Assembly (NCBI RefSeq): GCF_022213955.1
Contig: NZ_JAKNTW010000019.1
Location: 1 to 64,000 of the forward strand
Origin: Dolomitihabitans soli
Lineage (GTDB): Bacteria > Actinomycetota > Actinomycetes > Streptosporangiales > Streptosporangiaceae
Direction: 5' to 3'
DNA: 64,000 nucleotides
The notes below the pieces were generated by a model, which was not told the DNA's origin, did not search any database, and saw only the letters and a program-made list of their open reading frames with translations. The position numbers were made by a program, and so were the translations under genes. Numbering within the stretch: the stretch's first letter is position 1; each line of letters opens with the position of its first letter. This document shows, piece by piece, positions 1-8,274 of this stretch.

Positions 1-79
1 TTCGCGCCCAGCGTTCCAGGGTGGCCCGCTCATCGGCAGAAAGCGTCACCGGAGTCTTTGGTCGTCCCGTCCGCGCCAT
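1..79 (-). CDS. IS630-family transposase, N-terminal fragment cut by window edge
   Basis: An ATG at 79 opens a minus-strand frame that leaves the window at position 1. The visible 26 residues start MARTGRPKTPVTLS and continue ADERATLERWAR. A short basic start followed by 'L-sAdER-tLerwaR' is how the helix-turn-helix domain of many actinobacterial IS630 (Tc1/mariner-like) transposases begins; that domain binds the element's inverted repeats, and a DDE catalytic domain should follow off-window. The call rests on this short signature alone, so integrity of the rest of the gene is unknown. The downstream boundary of the element probably lies near 125 (see separate entry). Confidence 0.6.
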   Translation of the reverse strand, partial: MARTGRPKTPVTLSADERATLERWAR

Positions 80-126
80 AAATTCCACTCTAGACTTAGC
101 CGACGAATTTTAGACGCAGGACACTA
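80..126. mobile_element. Probable terminal segment of the IS630-type element
   Basis: This stretch separates the transposase start codon from the stop codon of the next gene and has an AT-richer composition than its surroundings, as the ends of IS630 elements often do. Read inward on the minus strand it begins TAGTGTCCTGCGTC. IS630 elements insert at TA, and a TA is present at 125-126 inside the TAG stop of the neighbouring gene, so the junction may sit exactly there. The opposite inverted repeat is outside the window, so the boundary is inferred rather than demonstrated. Confidence 0.35.
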
Positions 127-459
127 GCCGGAGAACCTCTTCGCGCGGTCCCGGGCCCATTCCACGGCCTTGGCCGCCTGGTCGCCGGTGATGGGGGTGC
201 CAGGCATCCGGCTCAGGCGCTCCACCTGGTCGGCGAAGCGCAGGTGCTCTCGATGAGCGTGTTCCCGGCAGGCGAGGCAGGTGACGCTCTCCGGACGAGG
301 CGAGGTCATCGCATAGGGCGCCTGGAGTCCGCAACCGGTGGTGACGACACTCGGTGCGTCGGGCACGAGGCCCAACGACGACACGATCGCATTGCGGTAG
401 TCGGCGCCGGCCTGCAGCGCCTTCCGCTCGACATGGATGTGCGGATCGGTTTCGCTCAT
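124..459 (-). CDS. Small Cys/His-containing hypothetical protein, possibly truncated by an IS
   Basis: 111 residues, ATG start at 459 with a GGAGG about 12 bases upstream. I do not recognise the family. The notable feature is a compact cluster in the middle, TCLACREHAHREH, in which two cysteines (CxxC) are followed by three histidines within a dozen residues; this looks like a small metal-binding knuckle. The rest is soluble and charged with no membrane segment. Proteins of this size and type are common in accessory regions of actinomycetes. The stop codon TAG overlaps the presumed insertion point of the adjacent IS630-like element, so the present C-terminus (ending AKRFSG) may not be the ancestral one. 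Confidence 0.5.
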   Translation of the reverse strand: MSETDPHIHVERKALQAGADYRNAIVSSLGLVPDAPSVVTTGCGLQAPYAMTSPRPESVTCLACREHAHREHLRFADQVERLSRMPGTPITGDQAAKAVEWARDRAKRFSG

Positions 460-763
460 CTGCGTCCGCGCCTCCGTCCGAGTCGTCCAGGAATCAGACT
501 AATGCGTCGACCCCTTTGGTTCACGGGTCCGTTGGGCTACTCGTGGACGGCCCTGGTGCGGACCGGCTGGGGCTGCGGTCGGTACGGCCGCGCGTGAGGT
601 GGCCGGCTCCGGCCTTCGCGGAGGTGCGAACGGCCGCTTTCGGGCACCCGGTGGTAACGGCGACCAGCCATCCGCACCCGAGTGCCATGGACCCGCGGGC
701 CGTCGCCACCTGCGGCGGTTGGCGCCAAGGTGGCTTGCCGTACGAACGGGGGCGGGTCAGGTG
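460..763. other. Intergenic region with one diverged dispersed-repeat copy
   Basis: About 300 bases without a convincing gene. It contains a perfect GGCCGG-CT-CCGGCC hairpin at 601-614 and, at about 626-745, a degenerate copy of the dispersed repeat described below. Long open frames here are explained by the high G+C content and none has an RBS or recognisable product. Confidence 0.6.
626..745 (+). repeat. Dispersed repeat family, copy 1 (diverged)
   Basis: Ends with GGCGCCAAGGTGGCTTGCCG followed by TAC, the best conserved part of the family also found at 13713-13830 (minus), 14065-14193, 16694-16822 and 53655-53781. Before it, CGCCACCTGCGGCGG matches the other copies, and the ability to pair GCCACC with GGTGGC around an inner GGCG/CGCC stem is kept. 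The 5' half is strongly diverged. Not obviously coding. Confidence 0.6.
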
Positions 764-1948
764 TCAGGCGCGGGACAGGTGGGTCGCGGGGTTGGCGATC
801 ATCTGTTCGATCACCTGGGCGGCGGCGCCCAGGGAGGCGGCGTCGGGGCCGACGGCGGAGACCTCCAGGCGGGGGGCGGCGTGTCCGATCCGGCTGAGGG
901 AGCGTGCGGCCGGGCCGGACAGCCAGGGGAAGAGGGGCGCGAAGACGCCGCCGAGCACGATCGTGCCCGGGTCCAGCAGGTTGACGGCCGAGATCAGCGC
1001 GACGCCCAGCGCCCGGCCGGCCTGTTCGCACGCGTCGAGCGCCCGGCCGTCCCCGGCCCGCAGTCGCTCCACCAGCGTGGCGATCCCGGCGGGCCCCCGG
1101 CCGCCGACAGGCTCGGCATCCGTCCCGAAGGGAAGCAGGCCGGCGGCCTGGAGGAGGGCGTCCTGGCCGGCGTAGCGTTCCAGGCAGCCTTGCCCGCCGC
1201 AGCGGCAGGGCGGGCCGCCGGGGTCGACGACGACGTGGCCGAGTTCGCCCGCGAACCCCCGGGTCCCCCGGAAGAGGGCGCCGCCGAACACGAGGCCCGC
1301 GCCGATGCCGATCTCGCCGGAGACGTAGAGGAAGTCGGGCGCACCGGAGCCGAACCACAGCTCGCCCAGCGCGGCGAGGTTGGCCTCGTTGTCGACGGCC
1401 ACCGGCACCGGGAGGTCGAGCAACTCGGCGGGACGAATGTCGCGCCAGCCGAGGTTGGGCGCGCCGTGCAGGAGACCACGGGCGGGATCCACCGGCCCGG
1501 GTACGGCGAGCACGGCGCCGCCGATGGTCAGCCCGGCTTCGTCCACAGCCTCTAGGGCAAGTTTCCGCAGCTTACGGGCCACGTCTGTGGATATCGAGTA
1601 GCGGTTATCCACAGCCTGTGTACGGCGGAGCCGTACGGACCGGGTGAGATCCATCACACAGACGGAGAGATAGTCGACGTTGATCTCCAGCCCCAGCGCG
1701 CCCAGATGGTCGCCGCTCAGGCTGACCGCCACGCCGGGACGGCCGCGTTCACCGTCACGGACGGCGGCGGCCTCGGTCACCATTCTCGCGTCGAGCAGGT
1801 CGCCGACCAGTTTGGACACGGTGGTCTTGGTCAGCCCGGTGGCCTCGGCGAGTGCCGCGCGGGTCAGCGGGCCGCCCCGGCTGACCTCACCGAGGACGAG
1901 CGCGAGGTTGCGGGCGCGCATGGAGTCGTGCCGCACGGGCTGGTCCAT
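764..1948 (-). CDS. ROK-family transcriptional repressor of the xylose operon (XylR-like)
   Basis: 394 residues. An N-terminal winged helix (about residues 15-75, with LTRAALAEATGLTKTTVSKL) is followed by a ROK sugar-kinase-like sensor domain. The sensor shows the ROK zinc signature CRCGGQGCLE after a GELGHVVVDPGG stretch, and a glycine-rich IGIGAGLVFGG phosphate-binding-like segment. Members of this family repress xylose genes and are released by xylose or a related sugar; that role is inferred here from position, because the gene is divergent from xylA with 84 bases between the start codons and a palindrome in that gap. The ATG at 1948 is supported by GGGGAAG just upstream. Product acts in the cytoplasm, probably autoregulated from the shared promoter region. 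Confidence 0.9.
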   Translation of the reverse strand: MDQPVRHDSMRARNLALVLGEVSRGGPLTRAALAEATGLTKTTVSKLVGDLLDARMVTEAAAVRDGERGRPGVAVSLSGDHLGALGLEINVDYLSVCVMDLTRSVRLRRTQAVDNRYSISTDVARKLRKLALEAVDEAGLTIGGAVLAVPGPVDPARGLLHGAPNLGWRDIRPAELLDLPVPVAVDNEANLAALGELWFGSGAPDFLYVSGEIGIGAGLVFGGALFRGTRGFAGELGHVVVDPGGPPCRCGGQGCLERYAGQDALLQAAGLLPFGTDAEPVGGRGPAGIATLVERLRAGDGRALDACEQAGRALGVALISAVNLLDPGTIVLGGVFAPLFPWLSGPAARSLSRIGHAAPRLEVSAVGPDAASLGAAAQVIEQMIANPATHLSRA

Positions 1949-1992
1949 CCAAATCAGCTTCCCCTCTTGACCGATCCTCGCCGAGGTCAGAT

Positions 1993-2017
1993 ATTAAGTC
2001 CATAACGTAGACTAAAT
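1993..2017. promoter_or_regulatory. Candidate ROK/XylR operator between xylR-like gene and xylA
   Basis: ATTAAGTC at 1993-2000 and GACTAAAT at 2010-2017 form an inverted repeat (7 of 8 positions) with a 9-base spacer, 16 bases ahead of the xylA start. It is an AT-rich island in a G+C-rich region and lies exactly between the divergent regulator and its presumed target, the usual place for a ROK operator. No binding evidence can be seen from sequence alone. Confidence 0.6.
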
Positions 2018-2032
2018 CAGAGGACGGTACCC

Positions 2033-3181
2033 ATGGACGCCTTCACCCCCAAGCCGGAAGATCGTTTCACCTTCGGCCTGTGGACGGTCGGCTGGCAGGC
2101 GCGTGACCCGTTCGGCGACGCCAGCCGCGCACCGCTGGACCCGGTCGAGAGCGTGCACCGGCTCGCCGAGCTCGGCGCCTACGGCGTCACCTTCCATGAC
2201 GACGATCTTCTCGCGGTGGAGCCCGATCGCGACCGCGCGGTGGACGCCTTCAAGCGGGCCCTGGCCGGCACCGGGCTGAAGGTCCCGATGGCGACCACCA
2301 ACCTGTTCACCCACCCCGTCTTCAAGGACGGCGCGTTCACCAGCAACGACCGTGACGTGCGGCGATACGCCATCCGCAAGGTGATGCGCAACCTCGACCT
2401 CGCCGCCGAGCTGGGCGCGACCACCTACGTGTGCTGGGGCGGACGTGAGGGCGCGGAGAGCGACGCGGCCAAGGACATCAGGGCCGCGCTCAGCCGTTAC
2501 AAGGAGGCGATGGACCTGCTCGGGTCGTATGTCATCGACAAGGGCTACGACATCAGGTTCGCCATCGAGCCGAAGCCGAACGAGCCGCGCGGCGACATCC
2601 TGCTGCCGACCGTGGGCCACGCGCTGGCGTTCATCAACGAGCTGGAGCACGCCGACCGGGTCGGCCTCAACCCCGAGGTCGGCCACGAGCAGATGGCCGG
2701 GCTCAACTTCGTGCACGGCATCGCCCAGGCGCTCTGGCACGGCAAGCTCTTCCACATCGACCTCAACGGCCAGCACGGCCCGAAGTACGACCAGGACTTC
2801 ATCTTCGGCCACGGCGACGTGAAGAGCGCCTTCTTCCTCGTGGACCTCCTGGAGAACGGCGGCTACGACGGCCCCCGGCACTTCGACTACAAGCCGCTGC
2901 GCACCGAGGACGCCTCCGACGTGTGGGACTCCGCCGCCGCCAACATGCGCACCTACCTGATCCTGAAGGAGAAGTCGAAGGCGTTCCGCGCCGACCCCGA
3001 GGTGCGGGAGGCGCTCGTCAACTCCCGCGTCGGCGAGCTGGCCGAGCCCACCCTGGCGCCCGGCGAGACCCTGGCCGACCTCGAACGCGAGGACTTCGAC
3101 GTGGACAAGCTGGCGGAGCGCGGCTTCCACTTCACCCGGCTCAACCAGCTCGCCATCGAGCACCTGCTCGGCGTCAGGTGA
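2033..3181 (+). CDS. xylA: Xylose isomerase
   Basis: 382 residues, close to the 385-390 usual for actinobacterial group I enzymes. Converts D-xylose to D-xylulose (and glucose to fructose in vitro) using two divalent metals in a TIM barrel. The start [17 protein letters not shown] is the family hallmark. The catalytic histidine lies in TFHDDD (His55), and the metal ligands are recognisable in [23 protein letters not shown] and HIDLNGQ. The ATG at 2033 has AGAGGA upstream. Its stop overlaps the GTG start of xylB, so the two are translationally coupled. Expression is likely controlled by the divergent ROK regulator through the palindrome at 1993-2017. Confidence 0.97.
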   Translation: MDAFTPKPEDRFTFGLWTVGWQARDPFGDASRAPLDPVESVHRLAELGAYGVTFHDDDLLAVEPDRDRAVDAFKRALAGTGLKVPMATTNLFTHPVFKDGAFTSNDRDVRRYAIRKVMRNLDLAAELGATTYVCWGGREGAESDAAKDIRAALSRYKEAMDLLGSYVIDKGYDIRFAIEPKPNEPRGDILLPTVGHALAFINELEHADRVGLNPEVGHEQMAGLNFVHGIAQALWHGKLFHIDLNGQHGPKYDQDFIFGHGDVKSAFFLVDLLENGGYDGPRHFDYKPLRTEDASDVWDSAAANMRTYLILKEKSKAFRADPEVREALVNSRVGELAEPTLAPGETLADLEREDFDVDKLAERGFHFTRLNQLAIEHLLGVR

Positions 3182-4551
3182 GCCTCGTCGCGGGGGTCGA
3201 CTCCTCCACCCAGAGCTGCAAGGTGGTGATCAGGGACGCCGAGACCGGCGACCTGGTCCGGGAGGGGCGCGCCGCGCATCCGGACGGTACCGAGGTGCAT
3301 CCGGACGCGTGGTGGGCGGCGCTCTGCGAGGCGATCGAGCAGGCCGGCGGCCTCGGCGACGTGGCCGCGCTGAGCGTCGCCGCCCAGCAGCACGGCATGG
3401 TCTGCCTCGACGAGCACGGCGAAGTGGTCAGGCCGGCGCTGCTGTGGAACGACACCCGTTCGGCGGGCGCCGCCGACGACCTCGTGACGGAGCTGGGCGG
3501 GCCGGCGGTGTGGGCGGAGGCGGTCGGCAGCGTGCCGGTCGCGTCGTTCACGATCACCAAGCTCCGCTGGCTGGTCACCCACGAGCCCGGCAACGCCCGC
3601 CGTACCGCGGCGGTGTGCCTGCCGCACGACTGGCTCACCTGGAAGCTCGCCGGCGCCGCCGGGCTCGGCGCGCTCACCACCGACCGTGGCGACGCCTCGG
3701 GAACGGGTTACTGGTCACCGGTCACCGGCGCCTACCGTACGGACCTGCTGGAGAAGGCGTTCGGGGCGACGCCGATCCTGCCCCGGGTACTGTCCCCGAC
3801 GGACCAGGCGGGGGCGCGCGGGGCGATCAGGCTGGCGCCGGGCACCGGCGACAACATGGCGGCGGCGCTCGGCGTCGGGGCACGGCCGGGCGACGTCGTG
3901 GTCTCGATCGGCACTTCGGGCACCGCCTTCGCGGTCGCCGGCACGCCCAGCGCCGACCCGAGCGGGCTGGTGGCCGGGTTCGCCGACGCGACGGGCCGGT
4001 TCCTGCCGCTGGCCTGCACGCTCAATGCCGCCCGGGTGCTCGACGCGGCCGCCAGGATGCTCGACGTGAGCCTCGACGACCTGGGCGCGCTGGCCATGCA
4101 GGCTCCGCCGGGAGCCGGCGGCCTCACCCTGGTGCCCTATCTGGAGGGGGAGCGCACGCCCAACCTGCCCGACGCCACCGGCTCGCTGCACGGTCTCACC
4201 CTGAGCACCGCCACGCCCGCACACCTGGCCAGGGCGGCCGTCGAAGGGCTCCTCTGCCATCTCGCCGACGCCCTCGACGCGCTCGGCCTGACGCCGGAGC
4301 GGGTCCTGCTGATCGGCGGCGGCGCGCGTTCCGAGGCCGTACGCCAGATCGCGCCCACGGTCTTCGGGCGTCCGGTCGTGGTGCCGGAGCCGGGGGAGTA
4401 CGTCGCGGACGGCGCGGCCCGCCAGGCCGCCTGGCTGCTCGCGGGCACCCCTGAACCGCCGGGCTGGGAGAGCGGCGCCACGAGTCACTACGAGGCGCCC
4501 GCGACCCCGGAACTCCGCGACCGGTACGCCAGGGCGCGCGTCCTGGCGTGA
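3178..4551 (+). CDS. xylB: Xylulokinase
   Basis: 457 residues of the FGGY carbohydrate kinase family; phosphorylates D-xylulose to xylulose 5-phosphate for the pentose phosphate pathway. The GTG at 3178 was chosen because it gives [15 protein letters not shown], the correct family N-terminus (phosphate-binding DSSTQS), and because GTGA overlaps the xylA stop. Other family marks are AAQQHGMV and WNDTRS in the first domain and [15 protein letters not shown] in the second. A longer reading from further upstream would run through xylA in another frame and is not credible. Forms a two-gene operon with xylA; no xylose transporter is present nearby. Confidence 0.96.
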   Translation: MSLVAGVDSSTQSCKVVIRDAETGDLVREGRAAHPDGTEVHPDAWWAALCEAIEQAGGLGDVAALSVAAQQHGMVCLDEHGEVVRPALLWNDTRSAGAADDLVTELGGPAVWAEAVGSVPVASFTITKLRWLVTHEPGNARRTAAVCLPHDWLTWKLAGAAGLGALTTDRGDASGTGYWSPVTGAYRTDLLEKAFGATPILPRVLSPTDQAGARGAIRLAPGTGDNMAAALGVGARPGDVVVSIGTSGTAFAVAGTPSADPSGLVAGFADATGRFLPLACTLNAARVLDAAARMLDVSLDDLGALAMQAPPGAGGLTLVPYLEGERTPNLPDATGSLHGLTLSTATPAHLARAAVEGLLCHLADALDALGLTPERVLLIGGGARSEAVRQIAPTVFGRPVVVPEPGEYVADGAARQAAWLLAGTPEPPGWESGATSHYEAPATPELRDRYARARVLA

Positions 4552-4562
4552 CTCTCAGGGCC

Positions 4563-4599
4563 GAGGTCTAGGGGCCGAAGCCTCGGGAGCCGAGACCTC
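4563..4599. terminator. Hairpin between convergent xylB and BNR-repeat gene
   Basis: GAGGTCT (4563-4569) and AGACCTC (4593-4599) can pair over a G+C-rich loop, within a stretch of GCCGAGG-type short repeats. It lies between the two convergent stop codons and could end transcription from both sides. There is no T-run. Confidence 0.45.
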
Positions 4600-6058
4600 A
4601 GGAGCCGAGGCGGAAGTCGACGACGCGCAGGGCCGAGGGCGTGGTGCCGGTGGACTTCCGCTGGTACATGATCGACAGCACCCGCTGGGCGGACACTCGC
4701 GGATAGTCGACGACGACCTCGCCGAACGCGTTCAGGGCGGTGGTTCCGTCGTAGAGCGTGGTCCAGTCGGTCCAGGCGCTGGCCGCGCTCGCCGCGACGA
4801 TCCGGGCGTACGGCAGGACCACGTAGGCGTTGTCGGCGGCGTCGAAGACGATCCGGGAACGGCCGGTGGAGTTCAGCGCCACCGGGATCTCCATCTTGTG
4901 CCAGGCGCCGGCCGCGTCGCGGTGCACGTGGAAGGCCCGGCCGTACTGCCTGCGCTGGGCGGCGTACGACGAGACGCACTGGGTGAAGCGGCCGGGGACG
5001 TAGCTGATGATCACGTGCGGGCGGCCGGCCGAGTCGACGGCCTGGCTCTCCTGGTTCATCAGGGCGTGGTCGACGGACAGCGGGTCGACGACCAGGCCGG
5101 GGGAGGTGATCGACACCGGGGTGCCGCCGGCGGCGCCGACCTGCGTTCCGGCGCCGTTGCGCCAGGTGCGTCCCTGGTCGTCGCTGTAGACGTAACCGGT
5201 GTCGTGGTTGGCCAGGCCGCCGGAGTGGCACAGCACGCCGGAGTTGCCCTCACGCCAGGTGAAGGCGACGTGCAGCCGGCCGCCGGGGGCGTAGGTCAGG
5301 CCGTGGACGTACATGTTGCGGGTGGTGCTGGTCGTGCCGCCGGCGGTGTAGGAGCCCGTGGCGCTCGACCATCTGCCCAGTTTGCTCCAGGTCCCCGCGT
5401 GGTACTCGGCCAGCTCGTTGGTGCCGTTGCCCGAGCCTCCCGTCCGATAGCTGAGTTGCAGCCTGCCGGTCGGGGTGACCACGAACTGGGGGTAGGTGAT
5501 GGAACCCAGGGAGATCCCGTCGAGGGTTCGCTGGATCGCGCCGAACCGGTCGGCCGTCCACGGGAAGGCGGCGGGGTTCGCGGTCAGCCCGGCTACCGAC
5601 TTGGCGTACCAGATCGCGTTGTTGTGGGTGTCCATCGCCACGTGCAGCCGCCCGTCGGCGGGGGAGACGCCCAGTGAGATGACGTTGTGGGAGTCGTTCA
5701 CGCTGAGCTGGTGCGGGAGGGTGAGCGTCTGCCACGGTCCGGCGGGCAGGGCACGGCGGGCGATCACCGCGCTCCGGTTCGCCGTGTACCACGCCGCGTA
5801 CTGGTGTCCGGCCTCCGTGAGGATGCCGTTGAGCTGGAACGACTCGGTGTTGACCAGCCCGTCGTAGGACACGAAGTAGAGCGCGGCGGCGTCCAGGGTG
5901 CTGTCGCCGATCTGGGTGACGACCGGGCCGGCCGCCGCGTGGGCGGCCCCGGCGGTCGCGCCCATCGAGACGGACGCCGAGACGGACACCGTGGCCAGAG
6001 CTCCCGCACCGAGGACGTGCCTGCGGGTCAGCCCTGATGGATAGGACGAATCGGTCAT
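4598..6058 (-). CDS. Tat-exported BNR-repeat protein (BNR_4 type), possible polysaccharide lyase or sialidase-fold protein
   Basis: 486 residues from the ATG at 6058, which has GGAGAG four to nine bases upstream; longer readings exist but lack this. The N-terminus has a twin-arginine signal (LTRRHVLGAGALA, hydrophobic stretch, then AHAAAGP). The mature part contains repeated beta-propeller signatures such as YSDDQGRTWRNGA, GRLHVAFTWREGN and SAGRPHVIISYVPG, matching the BNR_4 group that includes ulvan and rhamnogalacturonan-type lyases as well as uncharacterised secreted proteins. Substrate cannot be told. It is convergent with xylB and appears monocistronic. An extracellular role in polysaccharide use would fit the neighbouring xylose genes, but this is inference. 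Confidence 0.7.
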   Translation of the reverse strand: MTDSSYPSGLTRRHVLGAGALATVSVSASVSMGATAGAAHAAAGPVVTQIGDSTLDAAALYFVSYDGLVNTESFQLNGILTEAGHQYAAWYTANRSAVIARRALPAGPWQTLTLPHQLSVNDSHNVISLGVSPADGRLHVAMDTHNNAIWYAKSVAGLTANPAAFPWTADRFGAIQRTLDGISLGSITYPQFVVTPTGRLQLSYRTGGSGNGTNELAEYHAGTWSKLGRWSSATGSYTAGGTTSTTRNMYVHGLTYAPGGRLHVAFTWREGNSGVLCHSGGLANHDTGYVYSDDQGRTWRNGAGTQVGAAGGTPVSITSPGLVVDPLSVDHALMNQESQAVDSAGRPHVIISYVPGRFTQCVSSYAAQRRQYGRAFHVHRDAAGAWHKMEIPVALNSTGRSRIVFDAADNAYVVLPYARIVAASAASAWTDWTTLYDGTTALNAFGEVVVDYPRVSAQRVLSIMYQRKSTGTTPSALRVVDFRLGS

Positions 6059-6320
6059 GACTCTCTCCATCCCGTCGCCGGGCCGCAGGGGTCGGCCAGG
6101 GGAATGGTAGGCGGGCATCCGACCGAGGGTCCAGGACAATCTTCGCGACGGATGGCGACCTGCGATGGCGACCTGCGATGACGACCGGCCGGATGCGGCT
6201 CCGCGGTGAACGTTACACACCACCGGCCGGCGGCGTGCCCGGCGTCTAAGGGTCGGATCAGGGGTAGGTCAGGGATATCGCCGGATGTCCGGGCAGGGGG
6301 GCCGACGGGATGCTTTGACC

Positions 6321-6995
6321 ATGCCGCACCTGAGATGGCTCTACCCGCTGATCGCGTGTTCGGGGATCGTGACAGGGGTCGTCGCCGTGATCGTGGGGCT
6401 GGTCGGAACCGATCAGCACCTCGACGCGCTGAGCCTGACGATCAGTCAGTACGCCGTGGCCGAGGTCGGGGGCGCCACGGAGTTCGCGATGATCGTTCTC
6501 GGGTCGGCAGCGGTGGCGCTGGTGGCAGGGCTACGGGCGGCGGGGGCGCCGGTGCGGGGGGCGCCGGAGCGGCTGATGATGACGTGGAGCGGGGCGCTGC
6601 TGCTGGCGGCGATCGTGCCGGTCGAGCTGAACGCGACCATGGCACAGATCCACCGATTCCTCTCGGTCGCGGCGCTCGTGGCCCTGCCGGCGGCGGCCGG
6701 GTTGCTGGTCTCCCGGCTCGCCGCCGATGAGCGGTGGCGAGCCGTCGCCAGGCCGGTCGAGTGGCTGGCCCTGGCCGGCGGTTTCGGCCTGCTGGCGATC
6801 ACCTACGCGGCCCTGCCCGGCGATGGGACGCTGATCGGCCTGGTCGAGTGGGCCCTGCTGGGCGTCGAGGTGGCGCTGCTCGGAGTGCTGGCCGTACGGC
6901 TGGCGCAGTTGGCCTGGCCGGTGGGCGCCGGGGCGCTCCGCCGGATCAGTATTGGCTGGCCATCAGCTTCTTCAGCGCGTGTTCCACGAGTGTGA
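6321..6995 (+). CDS. DUF998 family integral membrane protein
   Basis: 224 residues from the ATG at 6321 (MPHLRWLYPLIACSG); an upstream ATG at 6285 would add a short hydrophilic leader and is less likely. About six hydrophobic helices are visible, including IVTGVVAVIVGLVG, FAMIVLGSAAVALVAGL, LLLAAIVPVEL and GLLAITYAALPG. This arrangement and the D-x-LSLTISQYA loop after the first helix match the DUF998 family, whose function is unknown. The C-terminal 16 codons overlap the 3' end of the opposing GTPase gene by 50 bases, so transcripts from both genes would be antisense to each other there. Confidence 0.7.
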   Translation: MPHLRWLYPLIACSGIVTGVVAVIVGLVGTDQHLDALSLTISQYAVAEVGGATEFAMIVLGSAAVALVAGLRAAGAPVRGAPERLMMTWSGALLLAAIVPVELNATMAQIHRFLSVAALVALPAAAGLLVSRLAADERWRAVARPVEWLALAGGFGLLAITYAALPGDGTLIGLVEWALLGVEVALLGVLAVRLAQLAWPVGAGALRRISIGWPSASSARVPRV

Positions 6996-7521
6996 TCAGC
7001 ACGGACTTGGCCGAGCCGCGCCGCCGTACGTCGCAGTTGAGCACCGGCACGTCGGGGTCGAGGTCGAGGGCCACCCTGACGTCCTCCGGCTGGTAGACCG
7101 GGGAGTTGTCGAAGCAGTTGACGGCCACGATGAACGGCGTGCCGCGCTCCTCGAAGTAGTCGATCGAGGGGAAGCAGTCGGTGAGCCGCCGGGTGTCGGC
7201 GAGCACGACCGCGCCGAGCGCCCCGTGTGACAACTCATCCCACATGAACCAGAACCGCTCCTGGCCCGGCGTGCCGAACAGGTAGACGACCAGGCCCTCC
7301 CTGATGGTGATCCTGCCGAAGTCCATCGCGACCGTGGTGGTGGTCTTGCGCTCGACGCCGTCGGTGTCGTCGACGCCGATGCCCAGGTCTGACAGGACCT
7401 CCTCGGTGCGCAGCGGCCGGATCTCGCTGACCGCGCCGACGAGGGTGGTCTTGCCCACGCCGAAACCACCTGCAACCAGGATCTTCAGCGCGACGGGTTC
7501 GTCAGAGGGCCCGAAGTCCAT
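6946..7521 (-). CDS. cvnD: Conservon GTPase (CvnD-like)
   Basis: 191 residues of the small actinobacterial Ras-like GTPase family. Visible motifs: P-loop GGFGVGKTT (about residues 18-26), switch II FGTPGQERFWFMW with a DxxG-like FGTPG, and NCFD in the NKxD position (VAVNCFD), which is the usual variant in this family. It is the last gene of a four-gene conservon; its start overlaps the end of the DUF742 gene by 20 bases. Conservon GTPases work with the kinase-like, roadblock and DUF742 partners in a membrane-associated complex that influences development and antibiotic production in Streptomyces; the specific role here is unknown. Confidence 0.9.
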   Translation of the reverse strand: MDFGPSDEPVALKILVAGGFGVGKTTLVGAVSEIRPLRTEEVLSDLGIGVDDTDGVERKTTTTVAMDFGRITIREGLVVYLFGTPGQERFWFMWDELSHGALGAVVLADTRRLTDCFPSIDYFEERGTPFIVAVNCFDNSPVYQPEDVRVALDLDPDVPVLNCDVRRRGSAKSVLITLVEHALKKLMASQY

Positions 7522-7873
7522 TGATCACTTCCTTGAGAACACGCTCGTCGGCACGGGGGGTCGCGTTGGCGGCGGGCTGACGGACGCTGATGAGACCCTG
7601 GTCCTGCAGATCACCGAGGAGCACCCGGACCACCCCGAGTGGGAGGTCCAGATCGGAGGCCACGTCGGCGACCGAGGCGGCACGCTTGGTCAGGCGCAGG
7701 ATGCGCTCCTGCTCCGGACCGAGGGCGGCCGAGGCAGAGGGCCGCGCGCCCGTCGCCGTGATCATCGCGATCAGGTCCATGGTGTCACCGGAGGACCTGG
7801 TACGTCCACGGATCAACGCATATGGCCGGACCACCGGCCCGGCCTCGTCATCCAGCCACTGGTGATCGCTCAT
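7502..7873 (-). CDS. cvnC: DUF742 protein of conservon (CvnC-like)
   Basis: 123 residues. The segment VRPYALIRGRTRSSGDTMDLIAMITATG near the N-terminus (quoted here as VRPYALIRGRT then DLIAMI) is the DUF742 hallmark, followed by a winged-helix-like half (VADVASDLDLPLGVVRVLLGDL) and QGLISVRQP. Overlaps the roadblock gene by 4 bases upstream (ATGA type) and the GTPase gene by 20 bases downstream, so all are translationally coupled. DUF742 proteins always travel with the roadblock and GTPase partners; they may link the complex to DNA or to the kinase-like protein, though this is not established. Confidence 0.9.
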   Translation of the reverse strand: MSDHQWLDDEAGPVVRPYALIRGRTRSSGDTMDLIAMITATGARPSASAALGPEQERILRLTKRAASVADVASDLDLPLGVVRVLLGDLQDQGLISVRQPAANATPRADERVLKEVINGLRAL

Positions 7874-8274
7874 GAGACGGCACGCGGTGCGGTGGAGATG
7901 TGCTGGCCCACCCGCTTGACGAGCATGGCCATCTCGTAGGCGACATGGCCGACATCGGCCTGCGCGTCACTCAGCACGGCCAGGCAGGTGCCCTGCCCGG
8001 CGGCGGTGACGAACAGGAACGCCGCCTCCATCTCGACGATCGTCTGCCGGACCTCGCCGCCGCCGAAGTGACGGCCGGCGCCGCGCGCGAGGCTCTGGAA
8101 GCCGGCCGCGACGGCGGCCAGATGCTCGGCGTCCTCGCGGCTCAACCCGTTGGAGAAGCCGACCGCGAGACCGTCGGTGGACAGGATGACCGCCTGGCGA
8201 ACCGCGGCCACCCTGGTGGTCAGGTCGTCAAGCAGCCAGTTCAATTCGCCAGTGTTGCTCGGATGCGCGGTCAT
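7870..8274 (-). CDS. cvnB: Roadblock/LC7 domain protein of conservon (CvnB-like)
   Basis: 134 residues covering one roadblock/LC7 fold: LNWLLDDLTTRVAAVRQAVILSTDGLAVGFS (shown in part as DDLTTRVAAVRQAVI) is the typical start, with SREDAEHLAAVAAGFQSLARG as the central helix. In bacteria such proteins dimerise and regulate the partner GTPase. Start overlaps the stop of the upstream kinase-like gene by 4 bases (ATGA). Second gene of the conservon. Confidence 0.92.
   Translation of the reverse strand: MTAHPSNTGELNWLLDDLTTRVAAVRQAVILSTDGLAVGFSNGLSREDAEHLAAVAAGFQSLARGAGRHFGGGEVRQTIVEMEAAFLFVTAAGQGTCLAVLSDAQADVGHVAYEMAMLVKRVGQHISTAPRAVS

Noticed and set aside
2012-3163. Long open frame antisense to xylA
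   Set aside because: High-G+C third positions keep antisense frames open; the protein is a valine/glycine-rich shadow with no start signal, and xylA on the plus strand is certain.
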